Position numbers and translations under genes: made by a program. Shown here one piece after another: positions 42,650 to 52,937 of a stretch of 64,000 bases of DNA. The notes beneath the pieces were generated by a model, which saw only the letters and a program-made list of their open reading frames with translations, was not told the DNA's origin and ran no database searches. The DNA lies in contig CAYVQE010000016.1 of NCBI GenBank assembly GCA_964454005.1, forward strand, positions 1 through 64,000, written 5' to 3'. Position 1 is the stretch's first letter. Every line of letters begins with the position of its first letter. The DNA is from CAYVQE01 sp964454005. GTDB taxonomy: Bacteria > Myxococcota > B64-G9.

Positions 42650-44599
42650 ATGGCGGATGATCCAGGATGCAGCGTCGAGCAGCTCGAGCAGCGCCTGGCC
42701 GAGGTCGAAGCCATGCTGCAGGCCGTGCCCTACGGCATTGAGCTGGTCGATCTGGACGGGCGCATACGCGATGCCAACGCCGCCTGCCACCGCCTGCTGG
42801 GCTACGTCCCCGGCGAGCTCATCGGCCGCCACTGCTGGGACATGGAGCCCTCACCAGCCCTGGCGCAGCGAGTCCGCGACCACTTTGAGCACATCAAGCG
42901 CGAGCAGCCGGCGCCCAAGCCCTTCTCTTCTCAGAACCGCAAGAAGGACGGCTCCGTCATCGACGTGCTGGTCGACTGGGATTACCGTCGCGATGCGGCT
43001 GGGGCCCTGATCGGCTTGGTCTGCATCGTCACCGACACCACCACGCTCGAAAAGGCGCACCACGAGCTGCTAGAGCACGAGGAGCGCTTCCGCACCGTGC
43101 TGGAGGGTTTGCCGGGCGGGGTGTTCGCCCACGACCTCGATGGCCGCTTGCTGCTGGTCAACCAGGCGGCCTGCGACAACACCGGCTACACCCGCGAGGA
43201 GCTGCACACGCTGAGCGTGGCCGACATCGATCCGGCCAGCGTCAGCCGCGAGGACCGCAGCCGGCTGTGGCAGCGGCTGCACCAGGGCGAGTTCACCTCG
43301 CTGGAGTCCACCCACCGGCGCCGGGACGGCTCTAGCTACCCGGTCGAGGTGCACCTCGGCGCGGTGCGCCTCACGGGCCGGCGCGCCATCCTGGCAGTGG
43401 CCTACGACATCTCCGAACGCAAGTATCTCGAACGCGAGAAGGTCCGGCTGGAAGAGCAGTACCGCCAGGCTCAGAAGATGGAATCGGTGGGCCGACTGGC
43501 CGGCGGCGTGGCCCACGACTTCAACAATATGCTGTCGGTCATCCTGGGCAACGTGCAGCTGGCCGAAGCCGAGCTGGATCCCGGATCGAGCGTTCACGAG
43601 CAGCTGAGCGAGATCGAAGCCGCCTCCCAGCGCTCTGCCGAGCTGACGCGCAAGCTGCTGGCCTTCGCCCGCAAGCAGACCGCCTCGCCGACCGTCATGG
43701 ATCTGAACGAGACCGTGGCCAGCATGCTGGCCATGCTGCAGCGGCTGATCGGCGAGGAGATCGAGCTGCGTTTCGAGCCGTCCGCTGCCCTGTGGCCCGT
43801 CAAGATGGACCTGGGCCAAATCGACCAACTGCTGGTCAATCTGTGCCTCAACGCCCGCGACGCCATCGCCGGGGTGGGCACCATCACCATTGAGACGTCT
43901 CGCGCCGAACCGTCCGAAGCCGATGATGCGGTCGACGAACAACAACCGGACGGCGATTTCTTGCTGCTGTCGGTGAGCGATACCGGCTGCGGCATGGAAG
44001 CGGAGACGCTCGACAAGGTCTTCGAGCCCTTCTTCACCACCAAGCCCAAAGGCGCGGGCACCGGCTTGGGTCTGTCGACCGCCTACGGCATCGTTAAACA
44101 AAATGCCGGCTTCATCACCGCGGACAGCGAGCCGGGGCAGGGCAGCCGCTTTCGCGTCTACCTGGCCCGCCATTCCGGCGAGGAGCGCCCTATCCGGCGC
44201 CCGCCGCGCGACGAGCAGACGGCACCGCCGGGTAACGAGACCGTGCTTCTGGTCGAAGACGAGCCAGCCGTGCTCTCGCTCGGCGCGCGCATGCTGCGCA
44301 AGCTCGGCTACACCGTGCTGACCGCCGAGACGCCCTCGGCGGCCATGGCGCTGGTGGAGCAGCATCCGGAGCCCATCGCCCTGGTGATCGCTGACGTGGT
44401 CATGCCCGAGATGAACGGGCGCGAGCTGGTCGAACAACTGCTCGCGCTGCGCCCGGAGCTCAAGGTGCTTTACATGTCCGGCCACACCGATGACGCCATC
44501 GCCCGCCACGGCGTGCTGCAAGACGGCCTGCACTTCATGCACAAGCCCTTCTCGCTAATCGAGCTGGCCGACAAGGTGCGAGAGGCGCTGGATTCTTGA
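42650..44599 (+). CDS. PAS-PAS hybrid sensor histidine kinase
   Basis: 649 residues, no membrane segments: cytoplasmic sensor. Two PAS domains (about 15-135 and 145-258), a HisKA domain with phospho-His289 (GGVAHDFNNMLSVILGN), HATPase (NLCLNARDAI, VSDTGCGM, GAGTGLGLS) and a C-terminal receiver with Asp582 (VIADVVMPEMNG) and a conserved Lys (MHKPFS). The HDFNN H-box puts it in the NtrB-like hybrid group whose receiver often modulates its own phosphatase activity. ATG 42650 follows GGGAGGGGGG. It converges on the FGE-like lipoprotein gene and has a paralogue on the other side of it. Confidence 0.93.
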   Translation: MADDPGCSVEQLEQRLAEVEAMLQAVPYGIELVDLDGRIRDANAACHRLLGYVPGELIGRHCWDMEPSPALAQRVRDHFEHIKREQPAPKPFSSQNRKKDGSVIDVLVDWDYRRDAAGALIGLVCIVTDTTTLEKAHHELLEHEERFRTVLEGLPGGVFAHDLDGRLLLVNQAACDNTGYTREELHTLSVADIDPASVSREDRSRLWQRLHQGEFTSLESTHRRRDGSSYPVEVHLGAVRLTGRRAILAVAYDISERKYLEREKVRLEEQYRQAQKMESVGRLAGGVAHDFNNMLSVILGNVQLAEAELDPGSSVHEQLSEIEAASQRSAELTRKLLAFARKQTASPTVMDLNETVASMLAMLQRLIGEEIELRFEPSAALWPVKMDLGQIDQLLVNLCLNARDAIAGVGTITIETSRAEPSEADDAVDEQQPDGDFLLLSVSDTGCGMEAETLDKVFEPFFTTKPKGAGTGLGLSTAYGIVKQNAGFITADSEPGQGSRFRVYLARHSGEERPIRRPPRDEQTAPPGNETVLLVEDEPAVLSLGARMLRKLGYTVLTAETPSAAMALVEQHPEPIALVIADVVMPEMNGRELVEQLLALRPELKVLYMSGHTDDAIARHGVLQDGLHFMHKPFSLIELADKVREALDS

Positions 44600-44675
44600 G
44601 CCCGGCCTGCGCTCTCGACCGGGCTAACCCGGGCCGGGGACCGGAGGCAACCACACCAGCCGGGATGGCAACGCG

Positions 44676-46073
44676 TTATGGCAGGTCCCAACAGCAGCGG
44701 CCGCCGATGTAGGCCTTGGCGTCCGCCCTGCCGAAAACCTCGTAGGAACGCTCCACATCGCCGGAGCAGTCAGCGGCCATCTCGATCCGGTGGGTGTGGT
44801 CGGGGTTTTCAGGATCGCAGGCATGGCAACCGGTGCCCCAGTGGCAGATCTCGTTGGAGTAGCCGTAACCGGCCACCACCGCCAGATCAGGCTCACCCGG
44901 AATGCTGTCGGCCAACCACTCGCTCAGATTGCCGCTCATGTCCCAGGCGCCGCCGGAGTGGCAGTCGGGAAAGCTGCCGCTGGCGGCCAGCTGCCGGCCG
45001 CCGGTCAGACCGCAGTTGCAGGCGCCGCCGATGAAGGTATTGCCGTAAGGGTAGTAGGTGATGGGATCGCCGACGCAGGTGGCGTAGTACTCGAACTTGC
45101 TGCACAGGCGCTTGCCCTGGGCCTGGCAGGCCCAGCGGGCCCGGTACCAGCTCAGGTAACCGGATGGCAGAATTCCGGGCAGCGAGCAGGCGTACAGGGT
45201 CACCGAGGGGCTGCCCGCGGCCGGAAAGCCGGCTGGGTAATCGTCACCGGCGCTGCCGTAGTGCGCGCCGCTGCAGTCGGGCGCATCGGCGACCACCAGC
45301 TCGTAGGCGTCGATGGCCACCCCGGGCCGTCCCGGCACCGGCACCATGATACCGCCCGGCTCGTCGGCCACCCCGCTGCAGTTGTTGTCCACACCGTCGC
45401 CGGCCCAGTCGCCGTCTTCGGCCAGCGGCAGCACGGCGGCGTCCTCGTCGGTCTCGCCGTCGCAATCCTCGTCGCGCCCGTCGCAGTTGGCGTCGACGCC
45501 GGCGGTGTAGTCCGGCCCGTAGTCGCAGGCGGTCCAGGCGCCGTCGACGCAGCGCTGCTCGGTCTCCCGGCACACCCCGCCGCTCAGCGGACAGGGACGC
45601 GGCTCGGCGTCCTCGTCGGTTTGCCCGTCGCAATCGTCGTCGTAGCCGTCGCAGCTGGCGTCGTCGTTCGCCGGCAGCGGACCGTCGCACTCCACCCCGA
45701 GTCCGTCGGCGGTGCAAACCCATAGGCCGGGCGAACAGTCTTCGTTGCGGCATTCCTGGCCCAGCTCGGGCCACTCCTCGTCGGTCTCGTCGTCGCAGTC
45801 GTTGTCCAGCCCGTCGCAGGCCTCGACCCCGCCGTTGCTCTTCACGCAGCCCCGCTGGCAGCGCCCGCGCTCGGAGCAGGTGAAGCCCGCGGGGCAATCC
45901 GCATCGATGTTGCAGTCATAGCTGCACGCGCCGGCCCGGCAGTAATTTCCCGGCGGGCAATCCCGGTCGGCCGCACATTCCGCCCCGCCGCCCGAGCAGG
46001 CGCCGAGCAGCCATGGGGACGCCAGGCACAAAAGAAACGAAGTTAAAACCCATCCGGTCGCAAAGGGAGCCAT
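44676..46073 (-). CDS. Lipoprotein with MopE-type repeats and FGE-sulfatase domain
   Basis: About 465 residues. Lipoprotein signal (LLCLASPWLLGAC), a Cys-rich linker (CPPGNYCRAGACSYDC), then four MopE-like metal-binding repeats (CDGLDNDCDDETDEEW, CDGYDDDCDGQTDEDAE, CDGRDEDCDGETDEDA). The C-terminal 200 residues match the formylglycine-generating enzyme fold (RWACQAQGKRLCSKFEYYAT, WDMSGNLSEW), which in bacteria is often a non-catalytic binding domain; many Cys but no clear copper-site pair are visible. An ATG at 46091 overlaps the predicted -10, so ATG 46073 is the start of a leaderless message. Confidence 0.83.
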   Translation of the reverse strand: MAPFATGWVLTSFLLCLASPWLLGACSGGGAECAADRDCPPGNYCRAGACSYDCNIDADCPAGFTCSERGRCQRGCVKSNGGVEACDGLDNDCDDETDEEWPELGQECRNEDCSPGLWVCTADGLGVECDGPLPANDDASCDGYDDDCDGQTDEDAEPRPCPLSGGVCRETEQRCVDGAWTACDYGPDYTAGVDANCDGRDEDCDGETDEDAAVLPLAEDGDWAGDGVDNNCSGVADEPGGIMVPVPGRPGVAIDAYELVVADAPDCSGAHYGSAGDDYPAGFPAAGSPSVTLYACSLPGILPSGYLSWYRARWACQAQGKRLCSKFEYYATCVGDPITYYPYGNTFIGGACNCGLTGGRQLAASGSFPDCHSGGAWDMSGNLSEWLADSIPGEPDLAVVAGYGYSNEICHWGTGCHACDPENPDHTHRIEMAADCSGDVERSYEVFGRADAKAYIGGRCCWDLP

Positions 46074-46081
46074 CTCGCAGC

Positions 46082-46110
46082 ATGATGCCATCGCAGCGCA
46101 GCCCTGGCAA
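46082..46110 (-). promoter_or_regulatory. Predicted leaderless promoter of the FGE-domain lipoprotein
   Basis: Minus-strand TTGCCA (46110-46105), 17-nt spacer, CATCAT (46087-46082), then 8 nt to the ATG at 46073; no Shine-Dalgarno. Confidence 0.4.
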
Positions 46111-46198
46111 GCGGGGTTGGCCTCGCTGACGGCGAAGCCGGGCCTGCGAGCGTAGCGAGCGGTTCTCGGTCCGCAGAGATCGCGGCCGAGGTGGGAAA

Positions 46199-46214
46199 TC
46201 AGGGGTTCCCCTGA
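46199..46214 (-). terminator. Possible terminator of the second hybrid kinase gene
   Basis: Minus-strand TCAGGG-GAAC-CCCTGA followed by TTT, 4 nt beyond the stop codon. Short T tract, so uncertain. Confidence 0.4.
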
Positions 46215-46218
46215 CCGC

Positions 46219-48132
<1,914 letters not shown>

Positions 48133-48217
48133 GTCCCCTCCCCGGCGCCAGGATGCACAGACCCCGGCTGATTCCAATGTGACCAAACCCGGTGCCGCGA
48201 TGCAAGCCCCGGCGGCG

Positions 48218-48223
48218 ATTATA
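48218..48223 (-). promoter_or_regulatory. -10 element of the second hybrid kinase gene
   Basis: Perfect TATAAT on the minus strand with TGAG just before it, 85 nt upstream of the GTG start; no good -35 at 16-18 nt. Confidence 0.4.
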
Positions 48224-48264
48224 CTCACCGCGACAAGCCGCGAAGTACAGCCGGGCTGACCGGG

Positions 48265-49065
48265 TCACCCGCGCTGCAGCGCGGCCAGCACGGCGCGGGT
48301 GATGCGCTCGATCAAGGCGCGCTCGCCGTCCGCCGCGGTGGAGCTGTCGGCCGCGGGCAGCGGGCAGCTGCCGGCGGCCTCGCGGGGCTCGCCTGGCTCG
48401 CCTGGCTCGCAGGGCAGACAACGCCCGCTCAGGCCCATCTGCTGGCGCACCTGCTCGAGCTTGGTCACCTGCTCGGCGGTCAGCGGCTGCGGTCCGCCCA
48501 GGGCGCGGGCGTGGTGGGTGATGGCGGCCGCGTGCTCCAGCGTCTCCATGCGGTAGTAGGCCGCCAGCAAGCTGTCGGCCCAGGCCACCGCCCCGTGGTT
48601 GGCCAGCAGCACCGCATCGCAGCGCGGCACGTGGTGGCGGATCGAGGCCGGGATCTCCTCGGTCGAGGGCGTGGCGTAGGCCGCGATGGGGATGGCGCCC
48701 AGGGTCAGCACCGACTCGGGCAGCAGGCACTGATCCAGGGCCACGCCGGCCAGGGCGAAGGCGGTGGCATAGGGCGGGTGGGCGTGGACCACCGCCTGCG
48801 CGTCGGCCCGCTGGCGGTAGACCTCCAGGTGCATCTTCAGCTCGGACGACGGCCGCCGCTCGCCCTGGACCACCCGGCCGTCCAGGTCGCACAGGATCAG
48901 ATCGGCCGGCTCCATGAAGCCCTTGCTGACCCCGGTGGGCGTGGCCAACAGCCGGTCGTCGTTGATGCGCACCGACAGGTTGCCGTCGTTGGCGGCCACC
49001 ATGCCGCGCTGCCACAGGCGGCGGCCGTAGTCGCAGATGGCCTGCCTGGCGTCGAACAGCTGCAC
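48265..49065 (-). CDS. Class II (fuculose-phosphate-type) aldolase with C-terminal encapsulation peptide
   Basis: 266 residues. Zinc ligands and acid/base match FucA-type aldolases: Glu75 (SSELKMHLEVY), His94 and His96 (VVHAHPPYA), His157 (ANHGAV). Family members cleave fuculose-1-P, rhamnulose-1-P or 5-deoxyribulose-1-P into DHAP plus lactaldehyde or acetaldehyde. After residue 215 a GEPGEPREAA-type linker leads to an amphipathic helix (ERALIERITRAVLAALQRG) at the very C-terminus, as expected of an encapsulation peptide. Last gene of the microcompartment operon; GTG start 4 nt after the aldolase fusion stop. Confidence 0.9.
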   Translation of the reverse strand: MQLFDARQAICDYGRRLWQRGMVAANDGNLSVRINDDRLLATPTGVSKGFMEPADLILCDLDGRVVQGERRPSSELKMHLEVYRQRADAQAVVHAHPPYATAFALAGVALDQCLLPESVLTLGAIPIAAYATPSTEEIPASIRHHVPRCDAVLLANHGAVAWADSLLAAYYRMETLEHAAAITHHARALGGPQPLTAEQVTKLEQVRQQMGLSGRCLPCEPGEPGEPREAAGSCPLPAADSSTAADGERALIERITRAVLAALQRG

Positions 49066-49069
49066 CGGC

Positions 49070-50578
49070 TCAGTAGCCCTCTGCCTTGCTCTGCTGGCCG
49101 GTGGCGATGGACACCGATGCCGAGGCGCCGATGCGGGTGGCGCCGGCGGCCACCATGGCGTCGGCGGTGGCCCGGTCCTTGATGCCGCCCGATGCCTTGA
49201 CGCCCATGTCGGGCCCCACCGTCTCGCGCATCAGCGCGATGTCCTCGACGGTGGCGCCGCCCGAGGCGAAGCCGGTCGAGGTCTTGACGAAGTCGGCCCC
49301 GGCCATCTTGGTCAGCAGGCAGGCCTTGACCTTCTCCTCGCGGCTGAGCAGCGCGGTCTCGATGATCACCTTGACGATGGCCTTGCCGCGGGCCGCGTTG
49401 ACCACGCCCTCGATGTCGCGGCGCACCAGCTCGTCATCGCCGGACTTGAGCGCGCCGACGTTGATCACCATGTCGATCTCGGTGGCCCCGTTGGCGATGG
49501 CGTCGCGGGTCTCGACCGCCTTGGCCGTCGGCGTGGTGGCCCCGAGCGGGAAGCCGATCACGGTGCAGACGCGCACCGGGCTGCCGGCCAGCAGCTCGGC
49601 CGCCAGGCCCACCCAGCCGGGGTTGATGCACACCGAGGCGAACTCGTGCTGCCGCGCCTCGTCGCACAGCTTGCGCACGTCGGCCTCGGTGGCCTCGGGC
49701 TTGAGCAAGGTGTGATCGATCATGCCGGCCACGCCGCCGTCCGGCCGGCGCACCCCCAGGCTGGCGCCGACCCGGTCGGCGCCCGAATCGACCAAGGCCT
49801 GTACCGCATCGGGCTGCCGGTCCACGCACAGACCGCAGTTGGTGCAGTCACCGGCGTCAGCACAACCGGCCGCCGGCGCGACGGCCGCTGCCGCTGTACC
49901 CGGCCCGGCCGCGGCGCCAGCCGCCGGAGCAGCGCCGCCGGCCGCGTCGGCCGCCAGCTGTTCGATGGGCCGCAGGGCCACGCCCAGCTCGCCCAGGCCG
50001 GCCAGCATGCGATCCAGCCGCGCGCGCACCCCGGCCGGCACCTGCGCCGGCGCCACCCCGGCCGGCAGCAGCGAGTCGCGGCCGGCCGTCACCGGAATGC
50101 CGCGCAGCAGCGCCTGCACCGCCAGGATGCAGACCAGCGAGTCCGGGGTCAGCCGCCCGATCTTGCTCAGCGCGTTGAGCGACATATTGGGCAGGTAGAC
50201 CGCCGCCACCCCCTCGAGCAGGGCCTCGACCTCGCCCTCGGTATGCAGCGCGGCGCCCGGCGCCGCGCGGCGTACCGCCGGTGTGCCGACCACCCGCTGC
50301 GCGCTCGGCGACAGCACCACGCTGGTGTTCTCGGCGGCCTCGGCGATGCGGCCGAGCTGGGCCAGCACCGCGTCCAGCCGGCTCTCACCACCGGTCAACA
50401 GCACCAGCACCCGGCCGCCGGCCAAGCGCCCGGAGCTCCGAACGGGGCCGGGCTGCGGCGCGGCGCGCCCCCCCGCGCCGGTACCGCTTCCGGCCACCGG
50501 CGCGGCCGGCTCCCCGTCGCCGCCCAAGCGGCGCAGCACCTCGGACGCAATCCTGCGTACCACGTCGTCGGAATCCAT
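49070..50578 (-). CDS. deoC: Deoxyribose-phosphate aldolase fused to flavoprotein-like and Cys4 modules
   Basis: 502 residues, twice the usual DERA length. Residues 1-20 form an encapsulation-peptide helix (MDSDDVVRRIASEVLRRLGG). Residues 55-210 resemble the flavoprotein-like domain of the gene at 57163. Cys239, Cys245, Cys248 and Cys251 (CADAGDCTNCGLC) form a possible Fe-S or zinc site. Residues 284-502 are a complete DERA with the Schiff-base Lys432 (FVKTSTGF) and Lys461 (VKASGGI). DERA splits 2-deoxyribose-5-P into acetaldehyde and glyceraldehyde-3-P. ATG 50578 follows GAGGAGGATCCTGC. Confidence 0.93.
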   Translation of the reverse strand: MDSDDVVRRIASEVLRRLGGDGEPAAPVAGSGTGAGGRAAPQPGPVRSSGRLAGGRVLVLLTGGESRLDAVLAQLGRIAEAAENTSVVLSPSAQRVVGTPAVRRAAPGAALHTEGEVEALLEGVAAVYLPNMSLNALSKIGRLTPDSLVCILAVQALLRGIPVTAGRDSLLPAGVAPAQVPAGVRARLDRMLAGLGELGVALRPIEQLAADAAGGAAPAAGAAAGPGTAAAAVAPAAGCADAGDCTNCGLCVDRQPDAVQALVDSGADRVGASLGVRRPDGGVAGMIDHTLLKPEATEADVRKLCDEARQHEFASVCINPGWVGLAAELLAGSPVRVCTVIGFPLGATTPTAKAVETRDAIANGATEIDMVINVGALKSGDDELVRRDIEGVVNAARGKAIVKVIIETALLSREEKVKACLLTKMAGADFVKTSTGFASGGATVEDIALMRETVGPDMGVKASGGIKDRATADAMVAAGATRIGASASVSIATGQQSKAEGY

Positions 50579-50692
50579 GCAGGATCCTCCTCGCAAACCG
50601 CGGATCGGTCCATCCGCTCACCCGGCGCCGCGGCCGCGGGCCGCGCCGCCGGGGGCGAATGGCGTCATGGTCTACGGGCCGGCTGCAGCCCG

Positions 50693-50971
50693 TCACTCGG
50701 TCGTCGGCAGGATGCCTTCGACGTCGTCGTGCGGCCGCGGGATCACGTGCACCGACACCAGCTCGCCGACCTTCTTGGCGGCCATGGAGCCGGCCTCGAC
50801 CGAGGCCTTGACCGCGCCCACGTCGCCGCGCACCATCACGGTGACGTAGCCGCCGCCGATGAACTCCTTGCCGATCAGCGACACCTTGGCCGCCTTGACC
50901 ATTGCATCGGCCGCCTCGATGGCGCCCACCAGTCCACGGGTCTCGATCATTCCCAGGGCTTCTTTTTCCAC
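50693..50971 (-). CDS. BMC-H shell protein (hexamer)
   Basis: 92 residues, a standard single-domain BMC protein that assembles into hexameric shell facets: MEKEALGMIETRGLVGAIEA, the Lys at the hexamer edge (VKAAKVSLIG), and GGGYVTVMVRGDVGAV around the pore. GTG start after AAGGAGGCAGAGC. 115 nt of non-coding DNA separate it from the aldolase fusion. Confidence 0.97.
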   Translation of the reverse strand: MEKEALGMIETRGLVGAIEAADAMVKAAKVSLIGKEFIGGGYVTVMVRGDVGAVKASVEAGSMAAKKVGELVSVHVIPRPHDDVEGILPTTE

Positions 50972-51007
50972 GCTCTGCCTCCTTGATGTGGGATCTTCAG
51001 TCCCGAT

Positions 51008-51160
51008 TCAGCTCTCGCGTATTCTCTCCACCGGCCCGCCGGGCTCGCGCTCGGCGGTCACCTGGTCCACGAATCCGATGATGGTCGCATCCACCGGCGG
51101 CCCATCGCCCAGGGCGATGGCCGCGTCGCGTTTCTCCACGTAGTAGATCAGGTCGCCGGG
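51008..51160 (-). CDS. BMC-P shell vertex protein, N-terminus lost in gap
   Basis: Only the last 50 codons are present. PGDLIYYVEKRDAAIALGDG and VDATIIGFVDQVTAE match the second half of the EutN/CcmL pentamer family, which caps the shell vertices. About 40-45 codons and the start should lie in the N run. Third BMC-P of the operon. Confidence 0.85.
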   Translation of the reverse strand, partial: PGDLIYYVEKRDAAIALGDGPPVDATIIGFVDQVTAEREPGGPVERIRES

Positions 51161-51260
51161 NNNNNNNNNNNNNNNNNNNNNNNNNNNNNNNNNNNNNNNN
51201 NNNNNNNNNNNNNNNNNNNNNNNNNNNNNNNNNNNNNNNNNNNNNNNNNNNNNNNNNNNN
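51161..51260. other. Assembly gap (100 N)
   Basis: Run of 100 N of conventional length. It hides the end of the RpiB-like gene and the start of a BMC-P gene; about 150-200 bp would be needed. Confidence 0.98.
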
Positions 51261-51714
51261 GCTCGATGGCCAGCAGCTTGTCCAGCCGGGCCTGGTGCCG
51301 GCCCCCGGCGTAGGGGGTGTCCAGCCACAGCCCCACCAGATGCTTGGCCAGGCCGAAGCCCAGCACCTGGCCGCCCAGGCACAGCACGTTGGCGTCGTTG
51401 TGCTCGCGCGACGAGTGCACCGCAAAGGGCTCGAAGCCGGCCGCCGCCCGGATGCCCGGCACCTTGTTGCAGGCCATGGCGCTGGCCTGGCCGATGGAGT
51501 CGATCATGATGCCGACCCCGTCACCGCCGGCCGCCCGGTTGCCGGCCACCGCCTGGGCCACCAGCAGGGCGAAGTCGGGCCAATCCACCGCCTGGGTGGA
51601 GTGGCAGCCGAAATCCGACACCGCGCAGCCCCGCTCGCGCAGCCAGGCCGCGAGCTGCTCCTTGAGCCCGTGGCCGCCGTGATCGGAGCCCAGATACACC
51701 GTCCGTTCGCTCAT
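51261..51714 (-). CDS. RpiB-like sugar-phosphate isomerase, C-terminus in gap
   Basis: 151 residues visible, close to the full RpiB/LacAB length. YLGSDHGGHGLKEQLAAWL (Asp11, His12) and NKVPGIRAA and HNDANVLCLGG are family hallmarks. The catalytic Cys of E. coli RpiB (ICGTGIG) is replaced by Asp72-Ser73 in GIMIDSIGQ, so the base and possibly the substrate differ. Related isomerases convert ribose-5-P and ribulose-5-P. The ATG overlaps the TPI stop (ATGA). Probable cargo of the sugar-phosphate microcompartment. Confidence 0.88.
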
Positions 51715-52619
51715 CGTCCACCCATTCCTCGTTCGTCGCCCGCGGCCGCTGCTCGGACGGTCTCGGCGGTCCGGGCTATCATGCGCCCGAAGCCCTCCGG
51801 GTCGAGGCCGGCGCCGCCGACCAGAAAACCGTCCACGTCGGGCTCGGCCGCCAGCTCGGCGGCGTTTTCCGGCGAGGCACTGCCGCCGTAGAGCAAGCGC
51901 ACCCGCTCGGCCCAGGACCAGGAGAACAGCTCGGCCAGCCGCTCGCGCACGAAGGCCAGCGCCTCCTGGGCCTGCGCGGCGCTGGCGGTGCGCCCGCTGC
52001 CGATGGCCCAGACCGGCTCGTAGGCCACCACCACGGCGGCCGGGTCGGGCGCTGGCGGGCCCAGCCCGCCCAGCGCGGCGGTCAGCTGGCCGCGCAGCAC
52101 CCGAAAGGTGGCCCCGGCCTCGCGCTCGGCCAGCTGCTCGCCCACGCAGAGGATGGGCCGCAGCTCGGCCACCAGGGTGGCGCCGACCTTGTGCCGCACC
52201 GCGGCGTCGTCCTCGCCGAACAGGGCGCGGCGCTCCGAGTGGCCCACCACCGCGTAGGCTGCGCCGGCCTGGCGCAGCATGGCGGCCGAGTGCTCGCCGG
52301 TGTAGGCGCCGCGGGGCTCGGGGTACAGGTTCTGGGCGCCGAGGCGCACCGGGCTATCGGCGCCCAGCGCCGCAGCCAGCACCGGCAGCAGCACCGCCGG
52401 CGGGCACAGCACCACCTCCACCGCGCCGTCGCCGGCATCCAGCCGGCGGGCGTAGTCGCGGGCGAAGTCGGGCGCGCCGTTCATCTTCCAGTTGGCCGCC
52501 AACAGCGGCCGCCGGCCCCGCGGCGGCGTCCCACCGGCCACCGCCTCCGGCCGGCTGGCCAGCAGCTCGCGCACCACCTGGCGCACGGTCTGCTCGACGC
52601 GCTGGCGCAGGCCGTCCAT
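51711..52619 (-). CDS. tpiA: Triosephosphate isomerase with N-terminal encapsulation peptide
   Basis: 302 residues; TPI is normally about 250. The extra N-terminus is an amphipathic helix (GLRQRVEQTVRQVVRELLAS) plus linker, as on BMC cargo. The TPI barrel is complete: catalytic Lys45 (NWKMNG), His127 (VVGHSERR), Glu201 (AYEPVWAIGSG) and the phosphate loop LLYGGSA. It interconverts glyceraldehyde-3-P and DHAP, the two triose products of the aldolases in this operon. Ends in an ATGA overlap with the RpiB-like gene. Confidence 0.95.
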   Translation of the reverse strand: MDGLRQRVEQTVRQVVRELLASRPEAVAGGTPPRGRRPLLAANWKMNGAPDFARDYARRLDAGDGAVEVVLCPPAVLLPVLAAALGADSPVRLGAQNLYPEPRGAYTGEHSAAMLRQAGAAYAVVGHSERRALFGEDDAAVRHKVGATLVAELRPILCVGEQLAEREAGATFRVLRGQLTAALGGLGPPAPDPAAVVVAYEPVWAIGSGRTASAAQAQEALAFVRERLAELFSWSWAERVRLLYGGSASPENAAELAAEPDVDGFLVGGAGLDPEGFGRMIARTAETVRAAAAGDERGMGGR

Positions 52620-52622
52620 GGA

Positions 52623-52937
52623 TCAGGCCTCCTCCGCCGTGCCGGAGCCGGCCAGCAGGCAGCGGCGGCCGCCGCATTCGACGTGATCGATCACCCCGGC
52701 CACGATGGCCTCGCAGGGCGCATCGGCCGAGCCCATCAGCTGGCGGGCGCTCTTGCCCTCGGCCAGCAGCAGCACCACGTCGCCGACACCGGCCTGGGCG
52801 GCGTCGATGGCCACCACGGCCGCTTCCAGCGGCCGGCCGGCGGTATCGATGGGTTGTACCTGCAGCAGCTTCCAGCCCCGCTGGCGCTCGTCCTTGACGG
52901 AGGCCACCACCTGGCCGATGACCCGCGCCAGCCTCAC
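52623..52937 (-). CDS. BMC-P shell vertex protein
   Basis: 104 residues of the EutN/CcmL family: VRLARVIGQVVASVKDERQR, KLLQVQPIDTAG, AIDAAQAGVGDVVLLLAEGK and AIVAGVIDHVECGGR. Starts with a GTG that overlaps the stop of the BMC-H gene (GTGA), after GGGAGGAAGC. The longer open frame is the shadow of the BMC-H gene. Confidence 0.94.
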   Translation of the reverse strand: MRLARVIGQVVASVKDERQRGWKLLQVQPIDTAGRPLEAAVVAIDAAQAGVGDVVLLLAEGKSARQLMGSADAPCEAIVAGVIDHVECGGRRCLLAGSGTAEEA

